64,000 nt of DNA from Bacteroidia bacterium (GCA_030426665.1 JAUHYD010000004.1:231598-295597); one strand, 5' to 3'. Positions 26,210-35,670 are shown, counted from the stretch's first letter. Translations and numbers: made by a program. The notes: generated by a model from the sequence alone, not told the origin.

Positions 26210-26217
26210 TACATTTG
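26210..26217 (+). promoter_or_regulatory. -7 element of the DUF3050 gene
   Basis: TACATTTG, full match, 17 nt before the ATG at 26235. Confidence 0.5.
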
Positions 26218-26234
26218 CAGCCAATAATACAGTT

Positions 26235-27020
26235 ATGGGAAGCAGAATAGAGCAGCTAAAGACCGAAATCGCACCGCTGCGGGAGCAACTAATCAGTCAT
26301 CCGCTATATACACGTATACAGAACCTTGCCGACTTACAAGTGTTTATGCAGCACCACATTTTTGCGGTGTGGGATTTCATGTCATTGCTAAAGTCGCTGC
26401 AGCGCAGCCTGACCTGTACAGAGGCCCCATGGGTGCCGGCCGCCAATCCGGCCACAAGTTACCTGATTAATGAAATAGTAACCGGAGAAGAGACTGACAT
26501 AGACCAGCACGGACAGCGCATGAGTCACTTTGAGCTGTACAGACAGGCAATGATTCAGGCAGAGTGCGACACTACGGCTATCGATGGGTTGATACAGGAG
26601 CTGAAAGCAGGCACAACTCTGGATAATGCACTACTAAAGTGTAAAGCGCCTGATGCCGCCGCAGACTTTGTACATACTACATTCAGCACCATAGCCACCG
26701 GCAATGCAGCTGTGATAGCCGCTGTATTTACATTTGGTAGGGAAGACCTTATACCCGGTATGTTTATCTCATTTGTACGCGACCTGAATCAACAAACTGC
26801 CAGCAAAGCAGGTGTGTTTCAGTATTATCTGGAGCGCCACATTGAGGTAGATGGTGACCACCATTCGCATCTTGCCTATGAAATGACAGAGCAACTTTGT
26901 GGCGATGACGAGGCAACTTGGGCAGCGGCTACGGAATTTGTGAAAGGCGCATTGTCCGCGCGTATACAGTTGTGGAATGCGATATTGAGCAAAATTGAGC
27001 AGCCCGTCACTTGTGCTTAA
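26235..27020 (+). CDS. DUF3050 family protein (heme-oxygenase-like fold)
   Basis: The protein has 261 residues. The N-terminal segment LREQLISHPLYTRIQNLADL followed by FMQHHIFAVWDFMSLLKSLQ is typical of DUF3050; the paired His and acidic residues (HHIFAVWDF; YLERHIEVDGDHH) resemble di-iron/heme-oxygenase-like helical enzymes. The metal ligands of related proteins include such His and Glu residues, but the reaction is unknown. The length suits the family. It stands alone between pssA and an outer-membrane-like protein, with its own -7 element. Confidence 0.8.
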   Translation: MGSRIEQLKTEIAPLREQLISHPLYTRIQNLADLQVFMQHHIFAVWDFMSLLKSLQRSLTCTEAPWVPAANPATSYLINEIVTGEETDIDQHGQRMSHFELYRQAMIQAECDTTAIDGLIQELKAGTTLDNALLKCKAPDAAADFVHTTFSTIATGNAAVIAAVFTFGREDLIPGMFISFVRDLNQQTASKAGVFQYYLERHIEVDGDHHSHLAYEMTEQLCGDDEATWAAATEFVKGALSARIQLWNAILSKIEQPVTCA

Positions 27021-27145
27021 TTTGTGTAATTGCTCCGCAGTAGTATTGTCTTTATATTAAATGTGTGATTTATTCTGCAGGAATCTGTCATTCGCAATTA
27101 GGTTTCATTTTTGTGATATATATTTGTGTCATACACTTATGAATT

Positions 27146-27742
27146 ATGAAACCAATTATCTATCTCTTTATTCTGGCGCTTTCTGCTACAACGGCTTTCG
27201 GGCAAACTCCTGTAAAAACTAATGACAGACGTTCTCAGATCTGTGCTAAGACATTTTTCGACCTGAGTACAGGCATCAACAATAACGGTGGCATCTTAAG
27301 TATTGGCATAGATGCCCATGTAGCTAACAATGCTTCCATTAACGGAGGCGTAGGGATTTCTGGCTGGGGATACAAAATGTATGCCGGTGGTAAATACTAC
27401 TTGAAACCTTGTCACGAAGGTTGGGCTTTCGGAGGCGGCGCAACATACAGCACCGGATTGCCTGAATTTACTTTTGATATGGAGACGGTCGCCAGTTCCT
27501 CAGAGGAAGTTGTATTGGAGTTGAAACCGCAGGCAAATCTTTTTGCAGCTGCATATAGGTATTGGCAATTAGGAAAAAAGAGAAACCGCATCTATTTGCA
27601 ACTTGGCCTGAGTATACCTGTTACCGGCGACAAGTATTACCAGGTTTCGGGCAATAAATTAAGCTCTGCCTCTAATTCTCTTGTACGTACTATTGCTCCG
27701 GGAGGTATTATAGTTGGTTTTGGGTTTTCGTTTGCCGGCTAG
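27146..27742 (+). CDS. putative outer-membrane beta-barrel protein
   Basis: The protein has 198 residues. Signal peptide (PIIYLFILALSATTAFGQ/TP), then alternating beta strands (GISGWGYKMYAGGKYYL, RIYLQLGLSIPVTGDKYYQV) ending in GGIIVGFGFSFAG, where the final aromatic is a common barrel tail. No specific family recognised. It converges on the DUF389 gene with 12 nt between stops. Confidence 0.65.
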   Translation: MKPIIYLFILALSATTAFGQTPVKTNDRRSQICAKTFFDLSTGINNNGGILSIGIDAHVANNASINGGVGISGWGYKMYAGGKYYLKPCHEGWAFGGGATYSTGLPEFTFDMETVASSSEEVVLELKPQANLFAAAYRYWQLGKKRNRIYLQLGLSIPVTGDKYYQVSGNKLSSASNSLVRTIAPGGIIVGFGFSFAG

Positions 27743-27754
27743 TTCGGCTATTTG

Positions 27755-29119
27755 TTAGCGTCTTTTCTTTCTAGCTTTTGAGCCATGGACAAACATGGCA
27801 ACTGTATCGGTAGGTACCCGCTCCTTGAGCCAGTTTTGCAGTTTTGCCGCTTCTTCTTTGGAGAACTCTCCGGAGACGTTGCCGACGAACAACACAATGG
27901 TATCCTTGGTGGCAGAGTCTATGTTATTGAGCACAATGTTTGTGATGCCATAGCTACTCATATTGGGATACAGGGCAGCAATCTCATTTTCCAGATTAGG
28001 AATCTCTAAGGCCAGTTTTGATTGAGATTTCAGCCGTTCTTCTTCCTGTGCTGCGCGCCTTTCCTCTTCTTGTCTGGTAATAACTTCTTCAAGTATATTC
28101 TTCTTGATTTGAGAAAAGTCCACTTCTTTCGCATTCACACCTTGGCTGATTGTGAGCTTGGTCCCCTCAATGCCGTACTGCTTCATGCTTTTCTTCAGCT
28201 CTTTTACTTTGTCTTTCGGGAGGTCGTCACCTATTATCAGTAGCGATATTTCCTTGTCGCCACCATTATAATTGAAAGTTTTATTGATGATGTGCGTTTT
28301 GTCAAATTTGAATTCGTCTTTCAGGAAACTATTTGCATTGCTTTCAAATATACTTTTATTGACAATGTTGTATGCCAGATAAATACTCGGTAGTACCGTT
28401 ATTACAACAACGGTTACAATATACCTCATTACCTTTTTTTCTCTGTCTCTGTCTTCAAATGCCTTCTTTGGCAGCTTCATATACCGGACAACCAGAAAGG
28501 AGCTCAGGCAGATAAACACACTATTGATAAAGAACAGATACAACGCGCCCAACAAATAAATCCAATTATGTACAGCAAGGCCATAGCCCGCAGTACACAA
28601 TGGTGGCATCAAGGCGGTGGCGATAGCTACGCCCGGTATTACGTTTCCTTTTTCCCGACGGGTGCTGCCTACTATGCCGGCAAGGCCACCGAAGAACCCG
28701 ATAAATACATCCCATATCGTTGGGGTGGTTCTGGCAAGCAACTCCGACTGTGCATCGTGGAGGGGAGTTATATAAAAGTAAAATGCTGAAACGACGATAC
28801 TGATGATTACTGCAATCAGGAAACTCTTGCCCGCCTTGCGTATCAGGTCTATATCGTTTATGCCGATGCCTAACCCAATACCCATGATGGGTCCCATAAG
28901 CGGAGAGATAAGCATCGCACCTATGACTACCGCTGTGGAGTTTACATTTAACCCGATAGAGGCAATAAATATCGCAAAAATAAGTGCCCACAGATTACTT
29001 CCCCGGAACTCTACGCTCTTGCTGATAGACTCGATAATCTCCATATCATGCGCACTATCCTCCCGCAGGCTCAGCCTGTCAATGAGTAATTTGCGTAGCG
29101 CTATGAGAATTGGTTTCAT
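27755..29119 (-). CDS. DUF389 family membrane protein
   Basis: The protein has 454 residues. The N-terminal 250 residues contain the family core: FRGSNLWALIFAIFIASIGL, STAVVIGAMLISPLMGPIMG, GFFGGLAGIVG and ATALMPPLCTAGYGLA in about six helices. The C-terminal half (about 255-454) is soluble with repeated coiled-coil-like runs (EEVITRQEEERRAAQEEERL) and a basic end (GSKARKKRR). The family is widespread but its function is unknown. The C-terminal part is longer than in the shorter homologues. Confidence 0.85.
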   Translation of the reverse strand: MKPILIALRKLLIDRLSLREDSAHDMEIIESISKSVEFRGSNLWALIFAIFIASIGLNVNSTAVVIGAMLISPLMGPIMGIGLGIGINDIDLIRKAGKSFLIAVIISIVVSAFYFYITPLHDAQSELLARTTPTIWDVFIGFFGGLAGIVGSTRREKGNVIPGVAIATALMPPLCTAGYGLAVHNWIYLLGALYLFFINSVFICLSSFLVVRYMKLPKKAFEDRDREKKVMRYIVTVVVITVLPSIYLAYNIVNKSIFESNANSFLKDEFKFDKTHIINKTFNYNGGDKEISLLIIGDDLPKDKVKELKKSMKQYGIEGTKLTISQGVNAKEVDFSQIKKNILEEVITRQEEERRAAQEEERLKSQSKLALEIPNLENEIAALYPNMSSYGITNIVLNNIDSATKDTIVLFVGNVSGEFSKEEAAKLQNWLKERVPTDTVAMFVHGSKARKKRR

Positions 29120-29235
29120 GTGGCGACTTAAGTCAGGGTGTTATTCAATGGAATTATGCTGCAAAATAGGGAAAAGCTAAGTAATAGTAAGAAAGTGGAA
29201 CAGAAGGGACAATATGGTGACGGATTCTATAACGG

Positions 29236-29775
29236 TTAAGCGGTATACCCTTCACTTTTTAATCCTTCGATAAACGCTATTATTTCCGGTTTGATGTCTT
29301 TAAGCAATTTGCCCCTTACTCCGGTATAAAAACTGATACTCCGGATGGTTTGGGTTTTCAAGCCGGGGCTCATTATAGGATAAAATGAAATGACCAGATT
29401 GGGTCGCTTCGTTCTGCTTTCATAGGAAAAAGCGACTGTAACCGGAAAGCCGGAAAATGTTCCTTTTACCCGTTCTGATGTAAACCAAAACCAACTGGAC
29501 TCATTAACCAAATCGACGGTATAACCGTTATCGAACAGAGATAACAGCGACCTTTCAGAGTCCTCCTCTATCAGCCTATCAATTGACTTGAAATAAAATA
29601 ACCCTTTGACGCCCACTACGAGCATAGCTATAGTTGCTGGCAATAGCGGGACCAAAATGACCTGACTAATCCCACCAATTCCGTTTGTAATTAATACCAG
29701 CACTATAAGGGACAAAACATAGGTAGTGCCACCAATCGTTAGAATTTTCATCTTGTTGTACTCCCAGAACTTCAT
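29236..29775 (-). CDS. membrane protein of unknown function
   Basis: The protein has 179 residues from the ATG at 29775 (a TTG in frame 3 nt upstream is unlikely). Two hydrophobic helices (about 12-30 and 38-58) are followed by a soluble domain with FWFTSERVKGTFSGFPVTVAFS. No family recognised. It is divergent from folD. Confidence 0.6.
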   Translation of the reverse strand: MKFWEYNKMKILTIGGTTYVLSLIVLVLITNGIGGISQVILVPLLPATIAMLVVGVKGLFYFKSIDRLIEEDSERSLLSLFDNGYTVDLVNESSWFWFTSERVKGTFSGFPVTVAFSYESRTKRPNLVISFYPIMSPGLKTQTIRSISFYTGVRGKLLKDIKPEIIAFIEGLKSEGYTA

Positions 29776-29894
29776 CAACGACAGTTTTTATTGTGACTAT
29801 CTATAAGCTGTATCGCTTAAATCGGGCGTGCAGTGCTATAACACAAAGTAATTTCATTTTTTCCTTATCTTCATCAAAAAAATATTCACACGGT

Positions 29895-30773
29895 ATGCAA
29901 CTATTAGATGGTGTATTGGTATCTGGTCATATTAAGGAGCAGATAAAACAGGAAGTAATTGACTGGCAGGCAGGTGGTGGAAAGAAACCACACCTTGCTG
30001 CGGTATTAGTAGGAAACAATCCGGCGAGCGAGGCCTATGTCGGTTCTAAGGTGAAGCATTGCGATGAGCTGGGATTTGACTCTACTTTGTTGCGTTTGCC
30101 GGCCGACATTTCGGAAGCAGACCTGATATCCGAAGTAAATAAGCTCAATAACGATGATGCTGTTGATGGTATTTTGGTGCAATTGCCATTGCCGGATCAC
30201 ATTTCGCCTGATTCTGTTATCAATGCCATCAATCCCGATAAAGATGTGGACGGTTTTCATCCTATCTCGCAGGGCAGGATGCTCCTCGGGCAACCTACAT
30301 TCCTGCCGGCAACTCCTTATGGTATCATGCTGATGTTGGAGTATTACAAAATCAATACATCAGGTATGCACTGTGTGGTTATAGGTCGCAGTAATATTGT
30401 GGGTACGCCTATGACGATACTCATGAGCAGAAACGGGAACCCCGGCAATGCTACAGTAACCATGTGCCATTCGCGCACCAAAAACCTTAAAGACTTTACG
30501 TTAAGTGCCGACATTATTGTTGCCGCCATTGGCCGACCAAAGTATGTAACGGAAGACATGGTGAAGGAAGGGGCGATAGTGATAGACGTGGGTATCAATC
30601 GTATAGAAGATGCCACAAGAAAAAGTGGAACCCGCCTGGTGGGCGACGTTGATTTCGAGAATGTAGCTCCGAAGTGCAGCTATATTACGCCGGTACCTAA
30701 AGGTGTAGGGCTGATGACTATTTGCGGTCTGATGAAAAACACGCTTTTGGCTGCGAAGATGAGGGCAAAGTAG
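29895..30773 (+). CDS. folD: bifunctional methylenetetrahydrofolate dehydrogenase/cyclohydrolase
   Basis: The enzyme has 292 residues from the ATG at 29895, the usual length; the frame runs on upstream for 102 nt without homology. Signatures in order: AYVGSKVKHCDELGF (catalytic Lys), VQLPLPDH, then NPDKDVDGFHP and IGRSNIVGTPM for NADP binding. It interconverts 5,10-methylene-THF and 10-formyl-THF. The gene is followed by queE with an 88-nt gap that holds a -7 element. Confidence 0.93.
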   Translation: MQLLDGVLVSGHIKEQIKQEVIDWQAGGGKKPHLAAVLVGNNPASEAYVGSKVKHCDELGFDSTLLRLPADISEADLISEVNKLNNDDAVDGILVQLPLPDHISPDSVINAINPDKDVDGFHPISQGRMLLGQPTFLPATPYGIMLMLEYYKINTSGMHCVVIGRSNIVGTPMTILMSRNGNPGNATVTMCHSRTKNLKDFTLSADIIVAAIGRPKYVTEDMVKEGAIVIDVGINRIEDATRKSGTRLVGDVDFENVAPKCSYITPVPKGVGLMTICGLMKNTLLAAKMRAK

Positions 30774-30835
30774 CACTACTCAGTACAGATGGGCAAGTTT
30801 GCAAACAAATTGACTTCTTATTTGGAGGTCTGTGT

Positions 30836-30845
30836 ACCTTTGTGC
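30836..30845 (+). promoter_or_regulatory. -7 element of queE
   Basis: TACCTTTGTG matches TAnnTTTG. A start near 30850 would place the TTG at 30864 about 15 nt into the transcript. Confidence 0.45.
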
Positions 30846-30863
30846 TTAATTTAATCGGTATTT

Positions 30864-31502
30864 TTGCCGCTCGAATCGCTGCTTTTGGATACAAAAACAC
30901 ATATTGATACCTATCCGGTAATGGAACACTTCTACACCCTGCAGGGCGAAGGGGTGTATACAGGCACGGCTGCCTATTTCATCAGGTTGGGCGGCTGCGA
31001 TGTCGGCTGTGTGTGGTGCGATGTTAAGGAGAGTTGGGATGTGAATGCGCATCAGCATATGAGTAGTATCGAAATAGTGCAGATTGCAGCCGCATTTGAA
31101 AGCAGAATAGCAATAATAACAGGAGGAGAACCCGCCATGCACGACCTGACCGACTTATGCGAAACGCTTCATGATGCGGGCTTCAGTGTTCATATAGAAA
31201 CATCAGGAGCACATCCATTGTCCGGAGAGTTGGACTGGGTTACGCTATCCCCTAAGAAGTTCAAGGCGCCGCTGGATGCTTCCTGTTCAGTAGCGGATGA
31301 GCTGAAGGTGGTTATCTATCATCGCTCAGATTTTGAGTGGGCGGAGCAGTATGCAGCAAAGGTGGGTCCTGCCTGCAAGCTGTATCTGCAGCCAGAGTGG
31401 AGTAAACAGGATACTATAACACCTCAGATAATTGATTATATAAAGTTGCATCCACAATGGCAGCTTTCTCTGCAAACACATAAATACATCAACATTCCAT
31501 AG
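30864..31502 (+). CDS. queE: 7-carboxy-7-deazaguanine synthase (radical SAM)
   Basis: The enzyme has 212 residues. The Fe-S site is CDVGCVWC (CX3CX2C) within RLGGCDVGCVWCDVKESW, preceded by MEHFYTLQGEGVYTG, and GGEPAMHDL forms the SAM-binding region. It makes the 7-deazaguanine core of queuosine from CPH4. The start is a TTG at 30864; the first in-frame ATG lies 57 nt further on (30921) and would cut into the conserved N terminus, so the TTG is preferred. Other queuosine genes are not nearby; uppP starts 3 nt after the stop. Confidence 0.9.
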   Translation: MPLESLLLDTKTHIDTYPVMEHFYTLQGEGVYTGTAAYFIRLGGCDVGCVWCDVKESWDVNAHQHMSSIEIVQIAAAFESRIAIITGGEPAMHDLTDLCETLHDAGFSVHIETSGAHPLSGELDWVTLSPKKFKAPLDASCSVADELKVVIYHRSDFEWAEQYAAKVGPACKLYLQPEWSKQDTITPQIIDYIKLHPQWQLSLQTHKYINIP

Positions 31503-31504
31503 TT

Positions 31505-32323
31505 ATGACATTGTTTGATACTATCATCCTCAGTATAGTAGAGGGTATTACTGAGTTTTTGCCCATATCTTCTACGGGTCATATGGTTATTGTTGATGCT
31601 ATTATGAACAATAACACCAATGCCACAGAAAGTGAGATAGCATTCAAAAAACTTTTTGAGGTTTGTATTCAGTTGGGAGCTATTTTGTCGGTTGTGGTGC
31701 TGTATTGGCGCAAGTTTTTTGACTTCAAACGGTTAGATTTTTATCTGAAACTGATAGTAGCAGTAATTCCGGCATTGTTTTTTGGTTTCTTGTTTAATGA
31801 TATAATTGATGACTTATTGGAAAGTCCGCTTACCGTTGGGATTGCGCTTTTTCTTGGTGGCATTGTATTATTGTTCATAGACAAATGGTTTAAGGGCGAT
31901 GGTCTTGACGAAGAGAAAGGGTTAAACTATAAGAAGAGTTTTATGATAGGTATGTGGCAGGTGATTGCTATGATACCCGGCACCAGCCGTAGTGCAGCAA
32001 CAATAATAGGCGGTATGCAACAGGGACTAACGCGTAGGTTTGCTGCAGAGTTCTCTTTCTTTTTGGCCGTGCCAACTATGATGGCAGCAACTGGCTATAA
32101 GCTGCTGAAAGCATGGCAGGACAACCCGGAATTGCTTCAGGATACGAACAATCTGGCAATGCTCGGCCTGGGCAATGTGATTGCGTTTATAGTGGCACTG
32201 TTCGCAATCAAAACGTTCATACATTTCTTACAGAAGAATAGTTTGCGTGCATTCGGGATATACAGGATTGTGGCAGCGCTTGTTATTTTCGGCCTAATGT
32301 ATGTGGGCAAAATAGCTAGCTAA
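31505..32323 (+). CDS. uppP: undecaprenyl-diphosphate phosphatase
   Basis: The enzyme has 272 residues. Both hallmark motifs are present: EGITEFLPISSTGHM at residues 13-27 and PGTSRSAATIIGGM near 157-170. About eight membrane helices are visible. It dephosphorylates undecaprenyl-PP so that the lipid carrier can be reused in peptidoglycan and O-antigen synthesis. It lies 3 nt after queE in the same direction; the two probably share a transcript. Confidence 0.95.
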   Translation: MTLFDTIILSIVEGITEFLPISSTGHMVIVDAIMNNNTNATESEIAFKKLFEVCIQLGAILSVVVLYWRKFFDFKRLDFYLKLIVAVIPALFFGFLFNDIIDDLLESPLTVGIALFLGGIVLLFIDKWFKGDGLDEEKGLNYKKSFMIGMWQVIAMIPGTSRSAATIIGGMQQGLTRRFAAEFSFFLAVPTMMAATGYKLLKAWQDNPELLQDTNNLAMLGLGNVIAFIVALFAIKTFIHFLQKNSLRAFGIYRIVAALVIFGLMYVGKIAS

Positions 32324-32637
32324 TTGTAGAGTCGTTGACTGTGAGCGCTTCGCTTAATATTTATACCTGTTAATATTTATACCTGTGTCCGTTACCAATG
32401 ACGGGGAGGTATATTTTATATGTATCAAAATCGAATTGGTATATAGCCCCTCATAAGGTATTTGGAAGTATGGAAATCATATCTGTATTGCTGTATGCAT
32501 AAGTTGCTGAATCGGTATAAGGTACCTTCTCATTCGTCAACATTTTTGTCCTAAATTTGCATTTTCCCGAAAATTATTACTATCATTGTATGGTTTTTCC
32601 ATCTGTACCTTAACAAATTCAAATTAAACTGCGTTTT
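32324..32637. other. gene-free interval with a 16-bp tandem duplication
   Basis: TTAATATTTATACCTG is directly repeated at 32354-32369 and 32370-32385. Downstream, TAAATTTGC near 32552 is a plausible -7 element for the next gene and leaves a leader of about 80 nt. I see no coding frame. Confidence 0.55.
32354..32385. repeat. 16-bp tandem duplication
   Basis: Two perfect head-to-tail copies of TTAATATTTATACCTG. Confidence 0.85.
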
Positions 32638-33921
32638 ATGAACAAAATGAAGCTACTTTTAACACTTGCAATCCCTGTACTCCTTTCTCAGGATACGCAA
32701 GCTCAATCTTCACGGCTCACCGCACAGGCACACTGGATGCACAATGGTGCTGAATTTAAATTAAACGACTCTACTGCATATAATTACTTTTCTACAACTA
32801 GAGGTGGTGACCTTAACCATCAGTTGAACTTTGATGATGCCACCAACTGGTCTTATACAATGGGTGATACTCAGAACAACAACATGCGGTATGTTCAGGA
32901 GTTTGATGCAAATAACAACCTGACCGTAAAGGTTTCTCAGGAGTGGGATGCAGTTTCTACTTTTTCGTGGGTGAATAAATGGAAAAACATCTACACGTAC
33001 AATAGTAGCAATATGTTGGTGAGCATGGTTGTTCAGCATTGGGATGGTACTTCAGCTTGGATAACAGACTCTAAGAATGTTTATCAGTACAATGCTGCTA
33101 ATCAGTTATATCAAGATCAATACCAACTTTGGGATGGTATTTCATCTTACGTTAACAGCAGCCAGATTACATATTACTATGACATCGATGGTAACATGAT
33201 TAATAGTACCGGTGTTCAGTTTGTAGGAGGTGCTCCTGTATTTACAACGCAGGTTAATTACACTTTCAACAGCGACAAAAAAGAACTTACAGCTACGCAC
33301 AGCATGTGGAATGGTGCTTCCTGGGATAACACAGAGAAATTCACTAATACATACGATAGCGCTAGCAACAGGCTGACTCGCCTTCATCAAACATACGATG
33401 GTACAGGTTTTGTAAATGATATGTTGGATTTATACAGCAACTTTGACGGCTCTAACCCTCAGCAGCAGATTACACAGATGTGGGATACTACAGGTGGTGG
33501 CTTTTGGGCTGACACTTATAAGTATGCACTTACATACAATGCAAATGGTCAGTTGACATCTTCTTCTCGTCAATCTAACGATATCAGCATTGGCTGGACT
33601 AACACTTTCGGTGACACTAAAGACAATTACTACTACGGTACTTATGTATCAGTTAAGAGTGTTAGCAATCATGGTGGTACCGCAAATATGTACCCTGTTC
33701 CTGCAGAGAGTTTGTTGAACATTGACCTTAATTGGAATGTTTCTCAAGCTTCAACGCTTACTATCTCTGATATGCAGGGTAGAGTTATTAAAACTCAGTC
33801 TATACCTGCTGCTAAGAATTTCGTAAGCGTGTCAGTTGCTGATTTTGCTACAGGTATCTACACTGTTCGTCTAAACGGTACAGATGGACAAATAGTTAAG
33901 CAAATAGTAGTGTCTCACTAA
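32638..33921 (+). CDS. secreted repeat protein with T9SS sorting domain
   Basis: The protein has 427 residues. A signal peptide (LLLTLAIPVLLSQDTQA) is followed by about seven imperfect units of 35-45 residues with a W-D/N-G core (QHWDGTSAWITDSKNVYQYN, QLWDGISSYVNSSQITYYYD, MWNGASWDNTEKF, TYDGTGFVNDML), an RHS/YD-like beta pattern. The tail from about 345 (NMYPVPAESLLNIDLNW ... GIYTVRLNG ... QIVVSH) is a type A sorting domain. Probably a surface protein; ligand unknown. A strong terminator follows. Confidence 0.8.
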   Translation: MNKMKLLLTLAIPVLLSQDTQAQSSRLTAQAHWMHNGAEFKLNDSTAYNYFSTTRGGDLNHQLNFDDATNWSYTMGDTQNNNMRYVQEFDANNNLTVKVSQEWDAVSTFSWVNKWKNIYTYNSSNMLVSMVVQHWDGTSAWITDSKNVYQYNAANQLYQDQYQLWDGISSYVNSSQITYYYDIDGNMINSTGVQFVGGAPVFTTQVNYTFNSDKKELTATHSMWNGASWDNTEKFTNTYDSASNRLTRLHQTYDGTGFVNDMLDLYSNFDGSNPQQQITQMWDTTGGGFWADTYKYALTYNANGQLTSSSRQSNDISIGWTNTFGDTKDNYYYGTYVSVKSVSNHGGTANMYPVPAESLLNIDLNWNVSQASTLTISDMQGRVIKTQSIPAAKNFVSVSVADFATGIYTVRLNGTDGQIVKQIVVSH

Positions 33922-33946
33922 GAACACTTACTTTTAAGTAATACAA

Positions 33947-33975
33947 AAGAGCGTTTGAAAAAACGCTCTTTTTTT
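33947..33975 (+). terminator. Rho-independent terminator
   Basis: Stem AAGAGCGTTT / AAACGCTCTT with loop GAAA, then a T run. Confidence 0.9.
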
Positions 33976-34058
33976 ATGCAAACAGGTCTTGCGAGAAAGC
34001 AGTACTTAAGATAATATTCAGTGGAATCTGGTATCACGTTGTATATTTACATATAGAC

Positions 34059-34880
34059 ATGGCAACACATCCTATTGGTATATTCGATTCCGGTTATGGC
34101 GGGCTGACGGTTTTCAAGGCCATCAACGAGCGTTTGCCACAATACGACTATATATATCTGGGCGACAATAGTCGTGCACCCTACGGCAACCGGTCTTTCG
34201 AAACGGTGTACGAATATACATTGCAGAGTGTAAAGTGGTTGTTCGACAAGGGATGTCCTCTGGTAATACTCGCGTGTAACACTGCGTCGGCAAAAGCGCT
34301 CAGGAATATTCAGCAGGAGTATTTACCCCGGCATGCTCCCGAAAAAAGAGTATTGGGTGTAATTCGGCCCACGGCCGAGATAATAGGCAACTTTTCAAAG
34401 ACACGAAATGTAGGCGTACTCGGTACAAACGGCACGATTAGTTCACGTTCGTATGAAATTGAAATCAATCATTTCTTTCCGGATGTTACGGTATTTCAAC
34501 AGGCCTGCCCGATGTGGGTCCCGATTGTTGAGAGTGGCGATTTACATTCGGATGGCACAGAGTACTATGTAAAAAAGTATCTCGACGAATTACAGATTGA
34601 GGCCCGATCTATTGATACGGTCTTGCTGGGTTGCACGCATTATCCATTGTTAGTAGACACCATCCTAAAATTTTTGCCCCCGGGTGTTAAGGTCGTTACC
34701 CAGGGCGATATAGTTGCGGCGAGTCTTGAAGACTATTTGGTCAGGCATCCGGAAATTGATGGGGTACTTACTACGGGAGGAGAGTCTAAGTACTTCACAA
34801 CCGATGGCAGCAATGACTTCGATAGGCATGCTTCAATGTATCGGGGTATGGCAGTTGTGTCTGAGCACGTTGTACTGTAG
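34059..34880 (+). CDS. murI: glutamate racemase
   Basis: The enzyme has 273 residues. The two catalytic Cys are in ILACNTASAKALR and LLGCTHYPLL; the N-terminal FDSGYGGLTVF supplies the acid-base Asp and substrate loop. It converts L-glutamate to D-glutamate for peptidoglycan, independently of PLP. A -7-like TATATTTA ends 9 nt before the ATG. Convergent to the histone-like gene, with a two-way terminator between. Confidence 0.95.
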   Translation: MATHPIGIFDSGYGGLTVFKAINERLPQYDYIYLGDNSRAPYGNRSFETVYEYTLQSVKWLFDKGCPLVILACNTASAKALRNIQQEYLPRHAPEKRVLGVIRPTAEIIGNFSKTRNVGVLGTNGTISSRSYEIEINHFFPDVTVFQQACPMWVPIVESGDLHSDGTEYYVKKYLDELQIEARSIDTVLLGCTHYPLLVDTILKFLPPGVKVVTQGDIVAASLEDYLVRHPEIDGVLTTGGESKYFTTDGSNDFDRHASMYRGMAVVSEHVVL

Positions 34881-34932
34881 GAGTTATGCTCCGCTGGGTG
34901 ATAGTTGATTTATTCGGAAATATTGGGCGTAA

Positions 34933-34969
34933 AAAAAGAGACTGCATCTAACTGACAGTCCCTCTTTTT
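34933..34969. terminator. bidirectional terminator between murI and the histone-like gene
   Basis: AAAAAGAG-ACTG (34933-34944) pairs with CAGT-CC-CTCTTTTT (34956-34969), with a two-base bulge; A run on one side and T run on the other allow use from both strands. Confidence 0.75.
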
Positions 34970-34988
34970 AAAATTCGCTAAAGTAAAC

Positions 34989-35630
34989 TTACTTTTTTTT
35001 CTTAGCGGCTGTCTTTTTAGGACCAGCATTCTTTTTAGGAGCTGCTGCCTTTTTTGCAGGAGCTGCTTTTTTAGGAGCTGCCTTCTTAGGGGCTGCTTTC
35101 TTAGCTGCTGCCTTTTTAGGAGCTGCTTTTTTAGCTGCTGCTTTTTTGGGAGCTGCTTTCTTAGGAGCTGCTGCCTTTTTAGGAGCTGCTTTCTTAGCTG
35201 CTGCTTTTTTGGGAGCTGCTTTCTTAGGAGCTGCCGCCTTTTTAGGAGCTGCTTTTTTAGCCGCTACTTTTTTAGGAGCTGCCGCTTTCTTAGGAGCTGC
35301 CTTTTTAGGGGCCGCCTTTTTAGCTGCTACCTTTTTAGGAGCTGCCGCTTTCTTAGCTACTGCCTTTTTAGGAGCTGTTGCTTTTTTAGCTGCTGCTTTT
35401 TTAGGAGCTGCTTTTTTAGCTGCCGCCTTCTTAGGGGCTGCTGCTTTTTTCGCAGGAGCTGCTTTCTTAGCTACTGCTTTTTTAGGAGCTGCCTTTTTAG
35501 GAGCCGCTGCTTTTTTAGCAGGAGCCGCTTTTTTAGCTGCTGCTTTTTTAGGAGCTGCCTTTTTAGGAGCTGCTGCCTTTTTTGCAGGAGCTGCTTTCTT
35601 TGCAGCTGCCGCCTTCTTTGCTGTTGCCAT
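34989..35630 (-). CDS. histone H1-like Lys/Ala/Pro-rich protein
   Basis: The protein has 213 residues from the ATG at 35630 (MATAKKAAAAKKAAPAKKAA). It is made almost only of Lys, Ala and Pro in repeats of KKAAPKKAAA type and resembles the C-terminal tail of histone H1, Hc1-like proteins and AlgP. Such proteins bind DNA non-specifically and condense it. The length varies between strains in this class because the repeat recombines. It lies downstream of rplU-rpmA but is separated by a strong terminator, and has its own start region. Confidence 0.85.
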   Translation of the reverse strand: MATAKKAAAAKKAAPAKKAAAPKKAAPKKAAAKKAAPAKKAAAPKKAAPKKAVAKKAAPAKKAAAPKKAAAKKAAPKKAAAKKATAPKKAVAKKAAAPKKVAAKKAAPKKAAPKKAAAPKKVAAKKAAPKKAAAPKKAAPKKAAAKKAAPKKAAAPKKAAPKKAAAKKAAPKKAAAKKAAPKKAAPKKAAPAKKAAAPKKNAGPKKTAAKKKK

Positions 35631-35670
35631 AACTGTGAATTTAAGGGTTAAACAAAAATTTTTATATGGC

